NCBI RefSeq assembly: GCF_000250735.1
Contig: NZ_AHZV01000247.1
Span: 1 to 35,583, forward strand
Reading direction: 5' to 3'
Source of the DNA: Anaerophaga thermohalophila str. Valhall
GTDB taxonomy: Bacteria; Bacteroidota; Bacteroidia; Bacteroidales; Marinilabiliaceae
Length of the DNA: 35,583 nt
Position 1 is the first letter of the stretch; every line of letters begins with the position of its first letter. Made by a program: the position numbers and the translations under genes. Shown here in pieces: positions 1-9,349 of this stretch. Below the pieces are notes generated by a model. The model worked only from the letters and a program-made list of their open reading frames with translations, was not told where the DNA came from and did no database searches.

Positions 1-80
1 CTTCGCAAGCCTTGTAAATGAGACTTTCTGAACAGACACACATATTGTGAAAACTTTTTGCGAGTTTATAGACGAGCACT
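1..80. repeat. Intergenic repeat, copy at window start
   Basis: This stretch is about 85% identical to 33365-33443, in the same orientation. Both share the block AACAGACACACATATTGTGA and the segment ending TTTGCGAGTTTAT. At the far copy the sequence is the right half of a palindromic element, so the copy here is cut by the window edge. Just after it, GCACTATTTAGTGC (75-88) forms a short hairpin. No gene is visible before the stop codon of the FAD oxidoreductase near 157. The two copies bracket the whole catabolic block, but no transposase or target-site duplication is visible. Confidence 0.75.
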
Positions 81-156
81 ATTTAGTGCGTGTCTCAATA
101 GATCGTTAAATTTTTTTATATATAAGACGATTCATATAGACCTGATATACTGCATT

Positions 157-2036
157 TTAATAAATACGACCTTTGATATTTACATCAACCGAAAACGGAT
201 CAGCGATACGGCTCAGCAAAACAGCCATCTGGCTTCTTGTGAGATCAGCTTCCGGATTGAAAGTGCCAAAACCCAGTTCTTTCCAAATATTCTGTCCTGT
301 TTTCAAATGGTCATTGCCGACAGTTTCTTTCCCTAAGTATTCTGCCAGCTCATAAGCGATTGAAATTCCTTCCTCTACAGAAAGTGTCTCATTTTTGAAA
401 GTATAATCCATTTCCGGAACAAAGTCGTTTAATCCAATCTTTAAAGCCTCAGCGGTCATCACCGAGTCGGGATGAAAAAGTGTCACATTGGTCCAGCCTA
501 TATTTTTTCCTTCACCCCGGATAATGCCTGTTGCACCTGTTTTCTGAACGTCTTTCCAGAAAGCATCTTCGGGGGTAACATCGGAATAAGGCATCAGATA
601 GGCACCGGCTTTCAGAAGATGGGATTGCACATGGCGAACCGGGACTTCAGAAGGTGTAACGTCATTCTTCACTGCAAGTGCAGCCAAAGTACCGGCAGCC
701 TGGCCTATGAGAATACAAACAGGTTGCAATCGTGTTGTTCCGTTGACAATATTGGTGACGGAAATCGATTTCTCTGCCACAATAAAATCTTCAGTGGACT
801 TAGGGATTAGAGTTCCCAAAGGCAGAGAATAAGAGGGGACCGGATAAAAATGCAAATCGGGCACTTTTGACTGATCGGGATAGGCTGCATGATGGTGGTC
901 TATTGGATAATCACCCACGGCAATTCCGGTGCGATATAACGGCCACTCATGATCGAAAGGACGTGCCAGATCATTAACGGTAAACCTGACTTTCCCTTTA
1001 ATGCGTCTTGACTCCCGATGGTAGGGAATTAACGGAAAACCGTCTTCTGTTGGGAATTCATCTTCGGCTATCCCCAAATGTTTGAAACCCAATTCGGTTT
1101 GAAGGTAATAAATGTAACAACGCGTAAACCATTTTGCCTCCTGAAAAGCTTCTTCCCGTTCTTCAGGAGCCATTTCGATAACGTTCAGATAATAATCATT
1201 CCCGTAAATGGGCCAGTTTATCATGTATTTGTCATTAGGCAGTTTCCCGTACTCCATCATCTCATCGCACGGCCAAAGATTACGCGAGATGGTATCGGGA
1301 TCACAAACGCCCCGGCATGTACAAAAGAATGGCGTAGGATCATAATTTTCGGGTCGCTCAATGGTCTTGTCGGCACCTTTACCGAAATCCTGAAGAACAG
1401 CCACATAAGTCATGTCCTGTACAATATCGTTACTTTCCTCAGCAGCAATATCCTCACCTGTTTCGTAACGTGAATCCATTCCGATATCATAAGGAATTCC
1501 GGCCATTTTTGCGACATCACCCAGTTCTGTTCCATCAATAACGACCGAAGCTTCCACGGTCATTTTTCCATCCGGGCCGTCAAGCTGTAGAAGCCAGCCG
1601 TTATCTGTTTTTTCCAGGGTATCCAGCTTTGTATTAAAAACCAAATCAAGGTTCGGTTCATTCATAGCCATTTCTCTGATCAATTTTTCACCGACAGAAG
1701 GTTCAAATAAAACATTACTAACCCAACCGGTCTTCACAGAGTCAGCCCCCCCGTAATAGTCGTAGAGTTTTTGCCTGAACTCTTCCCACAGCCCGGAATG
1801 TAAATTATAATTACCATCAATGGCGCTTACCCCGGCAGAAGTTAACATCCCCCCAACCAGGGGCCTTCTTCAACAATTAGGGTGCCCGCACCCATTCGGG
1901 CCGACTGAATGCCGGCCATGCTGCCGCTGGCACCGCCTCCAACAATTAAAACATCGTAAGAATTCTTTTCTGTACATGAAGTAAGAAAAAGTGAAAAAAA
2001 GATGCTAAAAAGAATGATGTATTTTGTGTTTTTCAT
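157..2036 (-). CDS. Lipoprotein FAD-dependent oxidoreductase, split by a frameshift in a G6 tract
   Basis: The protein resembles the FAD-dependent oxidoreductases (Pfam FAD_oxidored type) common in Bacteroidota polysaccharide-use loci; the substrate is unknown. The N-terminal piece (1842-2036) carries a lipoprotein signal ending LTSC and a dinucleotide-binding motif, DVLIVGGGASGSMAG. The remaining 563 residues lie in another frame (157-1848). The two pieces would join as PWLGG-MLTSAGVSAIDGN, a familiar family sequence, if the C run at 1849-1854 (G6 on the coding strand) had seven bases. The gene is therefore intact apart from one missing base: sequencing error, slippage or a recent pseudogene. 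The C-terminus contains an S-layer-homology-like stretch (FNPEADLTRSQMAVLLSRIA). It is last in the series after the AGE epimerase, separated by 214 bp of low-complexity DNA. Confidence 0.85.
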
Positions 2037-2052
2037 CAGTATAAAATTAGTC

Positions 2053-2076
2053 TAAGTTATTGGTCTAATGGAACTC
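2053..2076 (-). promoter_or_regulatory. Leader motif shared with 30413-30436
   Basis: These 24 bp, beginning TAAGTTATTGG on the plus strand, match 30413-30436 at 21 of 24 positions. Here the motif sits 17 nt upstream of the FAD oxidoreductase start; the other copy sits 22 nt upstream of the first possible start of the metallophosphoesterase gene. The position and similarity suggest a shared regulatory or promoter element. This is inferred from two copies only. Confidence 0.35.
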
Positions 2077-2084
2077 TATACTCC

Positions 2085-2245
2085 ATCCTATTCACCATAC
2101 CACCTTCCTGCCTTTACACCATTTTACCCTTTTTCATCTGCCCTACCGGGCGTCCAGCCTAACAACCTTATTCCATGCCCCTTGCTCTCTGCCCTCTGCT
2201 CTCTGCTCCATGCCACACCACTACCGGGTTATTTCAGTGTATCTT
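2085..2245. repeat. Polypyrimidine low-complexity intergenic stretch
   Basis: The plus strand is C/T-rich, with loosely repeated units such as CTCTGCCCTCTGCTCTCTGC around 2185-2205, lying between the FAD oxidoreductase start and the AGE epimerase stop. A similar C/T-rich stretch follows the transglutaminase gene (33600-33835). A long plus-strand reading frame across it is composition-driven and not a credible gene. Confidence 0.6.
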
Positions 2246-2250
2246 TAAAT

Positions 2251-3423
2251 TTATGGCCTCCAGGCAATCTTTTCAAGGGTCTGCCAGCACTGAAACAGAC
2301 CTCTCGGCACATGAAAACAGCCTTTCCATTTTCCGCCTTTGAGGTTATGCGTAACTTCTCCTCTTCGATTCAGGTAACCAAACCATTCAGGATATTCGGT
2401 ATCTTTAAAATGTTTCCAGGTATAATCATGCACTTTTTCGAACCAATGGAGATTTTCTTTCATGCCGGTAAGACGATAGCCTTTAAGCAAAGAAATAAGT
2501 GTTTCCAGATGCACCCACCAAAGTTTCATATCCCATTCAAGTTGCTGGGGAGGAAGGTTTTTGGCATCCATAAAATAGAAAATACCGCCAAACTCCTTGT
2601 CCCATCCATGCTCAAGTGTTTGTAAGGTGATGGTTTGTGCTTTCTCAATGACATCCTTTCTGTTAAGTCGCTCCGCCAGGTCCATGATAAACCACATGGC
2701 TTCAATAGCATGTCCCGGGTTTAGCAGCCTTCCGTCGAACGTATCGGAAAAAGAACCGTCCTGGTTCACACTTTCCACAATAAGGCCTAAATCGGGGCGA
2801 TAAAAGACATTCATCACTTCATCTATGAGTTTTTCGGCGGACTCTTCAACAAACTCTTCACCAAGCAGATGTTCCATCTCCAGATTGAGGTTGCACATGA
2901 TCATTGGCAGAGCAAAATTCTTAAGATTTCTGGTTCCGGGAACAGCTTTGTTGTACCTCCCTTTGGGATTATCCTGGCGCTCCAGGATGCGATCGTAAGT
3001 TTGCCTGGCAAGGGCTGTATATTCGTCGTTGCCGGTGGCCAGTCCGAGCTGTGCAAAAGCCATGGCCGCAAAGGTGAAAGAGAAAATGTTGTATGGCTGA
3101 ACAAGAGGTTTCCCTTCCCTTGTCAGACTGAAATACCAGTTTCCGTAGCCATCGTGGCCGTATTTTTTCAAAAAATCACCACCCTGTCGTGCAAATTCAA
3201 GCCATTCGGTTTTTTGTTCCACCCGGTTGTAGAGCATCGAAAAAAGCCAGACTTCGCGGGCCTGCATCCAGATAAACTTATCAGTATCGTAAACATTTCC
3301 CTGCCTGTCGAGACATGAAAAATATCCGCCATACATCTCATCTCCGGAATTATCGAGCCAGAAAGGGACTACGTTCGTTAAAAGTTCATCCTTATATTGA
3401 ATAGCCAGCTTTGTGAACTCCAT
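2251..3423 (-). CDS. N-acylglucosamine 2-epimerase (AGE family)
   Basis: A cytoplasmic (alpha/alpha)6-barrel epimerase of 390 residues, the usual family length, with no signal peptide. Members interconvert GlcNAc and ManNAc, or epimerise glucose-type sugars or cellobiose at C2. Visible family signatures are NPGHAIEAMWF (around residue 237), WWVHLETL and, near the C-terminus, GCFHVPRGL. The last closely resembles the true N-acylglucosamine 2-epimerase (renin-binding protein) branch, so GlcNAc/ManNAc is my preferred substrate pair. The cellobiose 2-epimerase branch is the main alternative. The start overlaps the end of the upstream DUF4434-like gene by 32 nt, so the two are probably co-transcribed; the overlap may itself be an artefact of one base missing from an A run (see findings). 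Confidence 0.85.
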   Translation of the reverse strand: MEFTKLAIQYKDELLTNVVPFWLDNSGDEMYGGYFSCLDRQGNVYDTDKFIWMQAREVWLFSMLYNRVEQKTEWLEFARQGGDFLKKYGHDGYGNWYFSLTREGKPLVQPYNIFSFTFAAMAFAQLGLATGNDEYTALARQTYDRILERQDNPKGRYNKAVPGTRNLKNFALPMIMCNLNLEMEHLLGEEFVEESAEKLIDEVMNVFYRPDLGLIVESVNQDGSFSDTFDGRLLNPGHAIEAMWFIMDLAERLNRKDVIEKAQTITLQTLEHGWDKEFGGIFYFMDAKNLPPQQLEWDMKLWWVHLETLISLLKGYRLTGMKENLHWFEKVHDYTWKHFKDTEYPEWFGYLNRRGEVTHNLKGGKWKGCFHVPRGLFQCWQTLEKIAWRP

Positions 3424-4366
3424 TATTTTTGCTTTTTAACTGATCCAAATATTCCATGTAGCGGTTATACAGATGGCCTGCCTGCAAATAGGCCGACTGG
3501 GGACTCATAAAATGGGAAAATTCAAAAGTGATGGCATTCTCAATACCTGCTTTAGCTGCCATTTCGAGTTTCAGTCGAAGCTTTTCCCACTTAATCGGTA
3601 AGAATTTGATTGGCATATCCCTGTCGAAAGTTTCCGAATTGGTCCAGCATTCAAGACCGAATTGATCGGCCAGCGATTTATTGATCTGAAGAAATCCCGT
3701 CAAATCATCGTAATCCACATGGCCGTCCTGAAAGGCGACAATATCCACCGCACCTTTAATGCCGTCAAAGATTTCGCTCCAGTCGGCTTCGTGCTGTTTA
3801 AGCGTTATCCCGTTACTTTTTGTTGTGTCGGTAATGTACTGACTTACATTTTTAATGCCATCTATATAAGGAGAAATCAGTACCGGCAGTCCGTCAGATA
3901 CATCCTTACAATGTTTGGCCAGACCTGCATACAAATCAATAATTTGTCCGGTTTTCCGGCTGATCTCCTGTGAAACATACCATCCTTTAAAAGCAGGCAT
4001 TTTGCCGTAATTTTTCCAGACTTCGTCGATGAATTCTTTATTAATATCTACTTCCTTCCGGAATTTTCCATCGGTCCAGTATTTTCCCGAATCATACAAC
4101 CCGAAATAAAAATCCATCCCGAATTTACCAGCCAGTTCCAGAAACATACGAACCAGGTCTACAGGTGGTCGGTAAGCTCCTTCCTGACTGGTCAAAACAT
4201 TTGAAGGAAATGTCTGCCATTTTCCATAACCGGCACGAATGAGAATAACCGTATCAATACCGGCTTTTTTCATGTAGCCGAAATCTTTTTCCCACTCTTC
4301 TCTGCCCCAGTTTTGATGGGGGATATCATGACTTATCTCGTCTAAAAATGTCCCTTTAATTCTCAT
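3392..4366 (-). CDS. DUF4434-like TIM-barrel protein, putative glycoside hydrolase-related
   Basis: A protein of 324 residues resembling DUF4434 proteins, which have a TIM-barrel glycosidase-like fold and no well-settled activity. Visible features are the N-terminal KGTFLDEISHDIPHQNWG, the strand/loop GIDTVILIRAGYG, the acidic GWYVSQEI, and the C-terminal ENAITFEFSHFMSPQS. No signal peptide is seen, so the protein is predicted to be cytoplasmic, unlike most glycosidases in this window. It lies 45 nt after the SGNH hydrolase gene and runs into the AGE epimerase gene, so it probably belongs to the symporter operon and may act on an imported sugar. The last residues depend on the A5 run at 3426-3430: one extra A would end the protein at a TAATG overlap with the next start. 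Confidence 0.7.
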   Translation of the reverse strand: MRIKGTFLDEISHDIPHQNWGREEWEKDFGYMKKAGIDTVILIRAGYGKWQTFPSNVLTSQEGAYRPPVDLVRMFLELAGKFGMDFYFGLYDSGKYWTDGKFRKEVDINKEFIDEVWKNYGKMPAFKGWYVSQEISRKTGQIIDLYAGLAKHCKDVSDGLPVLISPYIDGIKNVSQYITDTTKSNGITLKQHEADWSEIFDGIKGAVDIVAFQDGHVDYDDLTGFLQINKSLADQFGLECWTNSETFDRDMPIKFLPIKWEKLRLKLEMAAKAGIENAITFEFSHFMSPQSAYLQAGHLYNRYMEYLDQLKSKNNGVHKAGYSI

Positions 4367-4411
4367 CCAATTATCGTCTTAAATCGTTAACAATCCTGTT
4401 TTTTCTAAACT

Positions 4412-5128
4412 CTATCGACAGAGCACCTTGTGTTCCTCAAAGTATTTAATCCAAACCTGATACCCTTTTTCGTTAAGGTGCAGTCCGTCAATACAAAGTT
4501 CTTCCGGTAACTGATCGCCGTCTCCGGCAAAAACACGGTAAAGATCAATGACCTGAAGGTTATACCTGTTCCCCAATTCACGGATATGCTCATTCAATGC
4601 TTTAATGGCAGAAGTTTTGCCCTTCATGTAGTCGTACCTGATAGTAGATTCATTAATCGGTAAAACTGTCTGAAGTACCAGGCGTGTACCGGGACTGTCA
4701 CTTTTCACCTTCTGAATAATCTGTGCATATTTCGAAGCAATCAGATCCGCCGAAAGGCCACGGCCAAGATCATTGATTCCGATCATCATAAAAATGGCAG
4801 CCGGTTTTCCTTTTAATATCGGATTTAACCTGGCATAGACGCCCCAGCAGTTATCACCGCCAATGCCTCTGTTTACCAAAGGAACCGAAGGGAACCACTC
4901 ATTCCAAAGCCCACGTTCTGTTATGCTATTACCCAGAAAAACAACATGCCAGGGTTTTACTTCAACCGTTTCATGCATCGCTCGTTTATTCAGGTAATAA
5001 TCATTAGCATAGGATGTGTCAACTTTTGCCTCCTGTCCTGATACGTTTATCGACAGACCAGTAAGAATAATGACTACTGTCCGGAGAGCTTTCAAACGCC
5101 TCAGATCGTTTAATATATCCTTACCCAT
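4412..5128 (-). CDS. SGNH/GDSL-family hydrolase
   Basis: A serine esterase-fold protein of 238 residues. The SGNH blocks are clear: FLGNSIT with the nucleophile near Ser68, GIGGD, GINDL, and DGLHL with Asp214/His217 near the C-terminus. Such enzymes often deacetylate sugars; O-acetyl or N-acetyl sugar is a reasonable but unproven substrate. A hydrophobic stretch at about residues 14-30 followed by SGQEAK suggests a signal peptide with a long n-region, or a later true start. The start codon overlaps the symporter stop in a TAATG arrangement, which implies translational coupling. Confidence 0.85.
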   Translation of the reverse strand: MGKDILNDLRRLKALRTVVIILTGLSINVSGQEAKVDTSYANDYYLNKRAMHETVEVKPWHVVFLGNSITERGLWNEWFPSVPLVNRGIGGDNCWGVYARLNPILKGKPAAIFMMIGINDLGRGLSADLIASKYAQIIQKVKSDSPGTRLVLQTVLPINESTIRYDYMKGKTSAIKALNEHIRELGNRYNLQVIDLYRVFAGDGDQLPEELCIDGLHLNEKGYQVWIKYFEEHKVLCR

Positions 5129-6966
5129 TATTCAATATTTTTTATATGATCATACCAGAAAAATTTCAACAACACAGTTGTCCCGATAAATACACCCAAA
5201 GAAACCCAGGCAGAAGTATATTCGCCCGATAAGAAATAGAGAGGTAATACCACCATTGACATCTGCCAGGTAATGCCCACTACCACATTAAAAGCATCGC
5301 GCTTGAAATCTTTATTAGGCACAAAGGAAGGGTCTTCCTTCATCACCGCACGTTTAACCGGCTCCCAGAAACCCCATGGTTTGGTTTGCCTGTAAAACTT
5401 TTTAAGGGTTTTCATATCCTCCGGTCTGGTAAGAAGCGTTCCCAATACGGATGCCCCCATAGAAATGAGCAAAACAAGCGGGTACATGTAAATATCGATG
5501 GCACCCGGAACGAATATTCTTACAGTTGGCGGTACAATAACCGACGCAACCAGTCCTCCAAGCATGCCATAGAAATACCCCATACCATTGAAGCGCCACC
5601 AAATCCATTTTAACACGTTGGCTGCGGCATAACCCCCGTAAAGAGAGGATGTAATCCACAATGTAAGACTGTTCAGCGACCTTGCAAACAATCCGAAGGT
5701 TACCCCGATGAGTACCAGCAAAAAGCTTGACATATAACTGTAGCGAACCAACTTTTTATCGGACGCATCAGGATTCAGATATTTTTTATAAAGATCGTTG
5801 ACCAGATAGGCCGGTGCTGCATTAATAAAGGCAGCAAAAGTTCCCATAAAGGCAGCCAGCAATCCGGCCAGGAGCAATCCTTTAACGCCGACAGGCACAA
5901 ATTGCCGGATGGCCAGGGGAAGAACCATTTCAAAGTCAATATCGGTCCCCATTTTCATCAGTTCCGGCTTAAGATAAACCAGTCCCAGAACGGCAAACCC
6001 TCCGATCATCAGGTAACGGGGAATAAAAAGAACCAGTGAAGTCAGACCGCTCATCTTTGCTGCCTCAGCAGGTGTTCTGGTACTCAGGATGCGTTGCATA
6101 TCGTAACTGGGAACAGGGCCGGCCAGGCTGGCAAAGATGCCTTTCAGTATCATCATCATCAACAGCATCCCAAACATTTCATAACCATCCGCACCTATCT
6201 TATCATTCAATTCGGGGAAAGTATCCGACCAATCGAGGTTGAGTCGCCACTCGGGCCACAGATTGGTCCAACCCTCGGGAATAACCGCAGAGAGTTGCTC
6301 CGGTGTCACCTGGTTGTAGGCAATTATTCCAACAGAAATACACGCCACCGTCATGATAAGGAACTGAAGCACCTCGGTACTGACAACACTGTACATCCCC
6401 CCTTTCATAGTATAAATCGTAGTTATCCCTATGATGATAAGGGCATATACCTGTTCCGAAGTGAGGTGCAAACCCAAAATAGTTGTGGAAAGGTCCCATG
6501 TAAAGAAAGTCGTGGCAAATTTTCCGATGCCCTCCACGAAGTAAGCAATGAAACCAATGACGCTAACCACGGCAAATACCACAACAATTATGTGTGAAAG
6601 CCGTCCTCCTTTTCCATCTCCAAAACGGAAGGTAATCCATTGAGCCCCTGTCATTGTATTGGAACGTCGCATCCAAATGGCAAGAAAAACCATTACGAAT
6701 ATCTGATTCCAGACAGGCCATAACCAGGGAATCCACGCACTTTTCAGTCCGTAAACGAAAACGATGGTAACCGTCCACATGGTTCCGGAGATATCAAACA
6801 TCCCCGATGCATTTGAAAGTCCCAGGTAATACCACTTGATGGTGTTCCCTCCCAGAAAATATGCCTGCAGGTCTTTTGATGCCCGCTTCGACAGCCAGAA
6901 TCCGATGAATAATGTCAGCGCCAGATAGGCCAGAACAACGCCAATATCGATGAGTGATAAGTTCAT
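5128..6966 (-). CDS. Sodium:solute symporter (SSS family)
   Basis: An inner-membrane Na+-coupled transporter of 612 residues with about 13 hydrophobic segments. The N-terminal segment (IDIGVVLAYLALTLFIGFW), the LSNASGMFDISGTMW stretch in the first helices and GLLLAGLLAAFMGTFAAFINA in the middle are typical of SSS proteins found beside Bacteroidota sugar-use genes. The substrate cannot be read from the sequence; the neighbours (AGE epimerase, SGNH hydrolases, glycosidase-like proteins) point to a sugar or amino sugar. It appears to head an operon with the SGNH hydrolase, DUF4434, AGE and FAD oxidoreductase genes. The upstream gap of 267 bp (6967-7233) shows a small GCTTGATTCAAGC palindrome at 7108-7120 but no consensus promoter I could recognise. 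Confidence 0.9.
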   Translation of the reverse strand: MNLSLIDIGVVLAYLALTLFIGFWLSKRASKDLQAYFLGGNTIKWYYLGLSNASGMFDISGTMWTVTIVFVYGLKSAWIPWLWPVWNQIFVMVFLAIWMRRSNTMTGAQWITFRFGDGKGGRLSHIIVVVFAVVSVIGFIAYFVEGIGKFATTFFTWDLSTTILGLHLTSEQVYALIIIGITTIYTMKGGMYSVVSTEVLQFLIMTVACISVGIIAYNQVTPEQLSAVIPEGWTNLWPEWRLNLDWSDTFPELNDKIGADGYEMFGMLLMMMILKGIFASLAGPVPSYDMQRILSTRTPAEAAKMSGLTSLVLFIPRYLMIGGFAVLGLVYLKPELMKMGTDIDFEMVLPLAIRQFVPVGVKGLLLAGLLAAFMGTFAAFINAAPAYLVNDLYKKYLNPDASDKKLVRYSYMSSFLLVLIGVTFGLFARSLNSLTLWITSSLYGGYAAANVLKWIWWRFNGMGYFYGMLGGLVASVIVPPTVRIFVPGAIDIYMYPLVLLISMGASVLGTLLTRPEDMKTLKKFYRQTKPWGFWEPVKRAVMKEDPSFVPNKDFKRDAFNVVVGITWQMSMVVLPLYFLSGEYTSAWVSLGVFIGTTVLLKFFWYDHIKNIE

Positions 6967-7233
6967 TGAAATAGTCTTATTGTTATTAAAAGAAGTCTGC
7001 CAATTAGAAATAAAAGCCTAACGGCACAAGCTTGCAACGCGTTTGGACAGGCCTTAACTCCAACAAATTATTATACTTTAAGGCTACTCCTGACCAGACA
7101 CTGATCGCTTGATTCAAGCTAAAAAGCTTTCTAATGTCAGACTTCCATGTTATTCAGTTTCTTATTCGAGAATTATATGTTAGATACCGTATTGTTTCTT
7201 TCCCGTACTGAAAAAATAGAGAAGTATTCCACT

Positions 7234-8568
7234 CTATTCTTCTTGCCGGGCTTCAGAAATTGCATTTTCCAGCACCTGCCACCAGTCTTTATTTATGATG
7301 TGTACAATATCAAATATCATTAGTCCGTCAGTTTTGTTGTAAGCCATTTTCACAGCCTTTTTAAACTGCCCGGTATTCTGTTCATACTGTTCAACGTACA
7401 AGCTACCGGTTACAGGCACAGCACCTTTAATCACCTTGTTGGCAAGTTGGGCACTACCCTCAACGGAGTACCAGTAATCTTTCCCTTCACCCATGGCAGC
7501 TTCTCCTCTTTTCTCCATTGCCACTTCGTTCAGTTTTTCAACTTCCTCAATGGTTACTTCATAAAAGTAGAGGCCGGTCATGTAAAGATCGAGCAGTTCT
7601 GCATATCCGTAATTCCTGTAGTTTTCGGTTGCCCAATCGTAATCTTTGGAAGGGTCGTACCTTTTACTGGCCCAATTGACACCTAACTCATAATAAACCG
7701 GATACCAGGCACCGGTATAGGTGCCAAACTGAATATCAGGATTAGCTTGTTTTGTAACTTCCCGTGCGTCTTCAAAAAAGTTATAGATAACAGATGTTCG
7801 CCATTCAATCCATTTTTTGAAATGTTTGCCCTGCTTCCACTCATACTCTCCATTTTCATCCTGAACCCAATAAAGGATGTCATCTGGAAAATTTTCTACT
7901 TCTACACCAGCATATTCTTCAAAAGCTTTTTTCGAAAACTGACTAAAATCAGAAGTAATACCGTCATACCTCACTCTGTCAAGTACCAGACCATCCAGTT
8001 TCGGATATTTACTGACTACTTCCTCAATAATATTCAGCTGATATTTCTGAACATCAGGAAGTGCAGGATTTAACATACCGTTGTAATGCCATTTCATTTC
8101 TGAAATAGGCACAATAGAATCGCACCAATAGTTGATCGACTGCCACTCCGGATGATCTTCGTAAATAATTCCCCGGTTGTGGAAATTGTGTCCTCCGGCA
8201 AAAACATTCATCGATGCATGCACACCAAGTCCAAGCTTTTTACCTTCCTCAATAAATATTCCCAACATATCATAATCCCTGCTTCTTTCAACGCCTTCCC
8301 ATTCCCCCATATACGGAGCATACTCGCTATCATACAACGTTTCTCCCATTATTGCTTTTACATCAACCACTACATCAGTAACGCCGATATCTTTTACTTT
8401 TTTCAGATAATATCGGATGGAATCGGGATAGCTTAACCGCTCATAGTTGGCTTCGCAATCGAACCACATATAAACCGGCTTTTCTCCTTCAGTATGATTG
8501 TTTGAAGGACTGCAAAATGCGACCAAAACAGAAATTATAGCTGTAATAAATAATGGTACTTTTTTCAT
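7234..8568 (-). CDS. GHL10-type glycosidase-like lipoprotein (first paralogue)
   Basis: A protein of 444 residues with a lipoprotein signal (hydrophobic stretch ending LVAFC) and a TIM-barrel glycoside-hydrolase-like domain of the GHL10/DUF187 kind. Evidence includes the strands TDVVVDVKAIMGETLY, GLGVHASMNVFAGGH, LDGLVLDRVRYDG (around residue 194), and the block TGAWYPVYYELGVNWAS. Characterised relatives include E. coli DigH, which cleaves denuded peptidoglycan glycan, so a glycan-cleaving role at the cell surface or in the periplasm is plausible. It is clearly paralogous to the gene at 10440-11801 (shared LDR-R-DG, GVNWAS, NYGYA, DMIH/DIVH motifs). It is the last gene of the SusC1 group, 53 nt after the small SGNH hydrolase. 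Confidence 0.8.
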   Translation of the reverse strand: MKKVPLFITAIISVLVAFCSPSNNHTEGEKPVYMWFDCEANYERLSYPDSIRYYLKKVKDIGVTDVVVDVKAIMGETLYDSEYAPYMGEWEGVERSRDYDMLGIFIEEGKKLGLGVHASMNVFAGGHNFHNRGIIYEDHPEWQSINYWCDSIVPISEMKWHYNGMLNPALPDVQKYQLNIIEEVVSKYPKLDGLVLDRVRYDGITSDFSQFSKKAFEEYAGVEVENFPDDILYWVQDENGEYEWKQGKHFKKWIEWRTSVIYNFFEDAREVTKQANPDIQFGTYTGAWYPVYYELGVNWASKRYDPSKDYDWATENYRNYGYAELLDLYMTGLYFYEVTIEEVEKLNEVAMEKRGEAAMGEGKDYWYSVEGSAQLANKVIKGAVPVTGSLYVEQYEQNTGQFKKAVKMAYNKTDGLMIFDIVHIINKDWWQVLENAISEARQEE

Positions 8569-8621
8569 AATTCTAATTTATTTACATAAAAAACAATTTA
8601 TCAACCACGCCTAAACTCGAT

Positions 8622-9298
8622 TCATTTTTTCCCACAATCGCTCAGGTAGGGTCGCACAAGGGTTTCCCATAACCGGTATCCTGAAGGATTAAGATGTATC
8701 TTGTCGCCCAGAAAGATATCGTCCTTAATTGTTCCGTTTTTGTCGATCATCAACTGGCTGACATCGATAAATCTTAAATGTGGCTTGCTCATACAAAAAT
8801 CTCTTACCAGACTGTTGGCTTTTTGATATTCATCAGACCATTTTTCTCTTGCCGGGCTGGGTTTTGTTGAAACGAAAGCAAGCTCTGTTCCGGGCAGAAA
8901 AATTTCTACCAGCCGGGTAAAGGTGATGACATCCTGAAGATAAGCTTCAGGACTCATTCCGGAAGCAATGTCATTATCGCCCTCGTAAACGATGATTTGA
9001 CAAGGGTTATATGGTACAACAATATCATCAAAGTAATAAATGAGATCGGCCATATGCGATCCACCGAAAGCCCTGTTGAGAACATTATATTTTGGAAAAT
9101 CATCATTCAGAGAACGCCAGGCCCTGAACGAAGAACTACCAATGAAAAGAATACCTCCCTCCTCAGGAGGGCTATTAAGGTCATTTTGCTTAAACTTAGC
9201 AATGTCATCATCCCACAATGATGCTCTTGAATAATTCTGCTGGGCAAAGGAGGTTAAACAAAAAATACACTTATTATTAAAATTATTATTTTATTCAT
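8622..9298 (-). CDS. Secreted SGNH/GDSL hydrolase, split by a frameshift in a T6 tract
   Basis: The hydrolase core has the nucleophile block LFIGSSSFRAW, FGGSH, YEGDND, and the C-terminal GDKIHLNPSGY carrying the catalytic Asp/His. The longest uninterrupted frame begins at an ATG at 9218 and lacks a signal peptide. Upstream, an ATG at 9298 encodes MNKIIILIISVFF, and the other frame continues LTSFAQQNYSRASLWDDD. The two would fuse into a perfect signal peptide cleaved before QQ if the run at 9260-9265 (T6 on the coding strand) had seven bases. I therefore take the gene as 9298-8622 with one missing base. It follows the unknown lipoprotein gene by about 50 nt in the same operon. The substrate is unknown; an acetyl or acyl ester on a sugar is likely for the family. 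Confidence 0.8.
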
Positions 9299-9349
9299 GA
9301 AGTATAATTTCTTTACTCAAAAAAATTCAATCTCATTTTTCTTTTGTTT

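Noticed and set aside
2068-2625. Plus-strand reading frame of 185 codons
   Set aside because: It runs through C/T-rich low-complexity DNA and antisense to the well-supported AGE gene; no domain or signal is recognisable.
157-6966. Sialic acid catabolism cluster (AGE epimerase, SGNH esterase, SSS symporter)
   Set aside because: No sialate lyase (NanA/NanL) or sialidase is present in the window, so the AGE gene alone does not support this; kept as an alternative only.
6967-7233. Promoter for the symporter operon
   Set aside because: No TAnnTTTG/TTTG pair with correct spacing was found; the operon may be read through from the GHL10 gene or use a non-consensus promoter.
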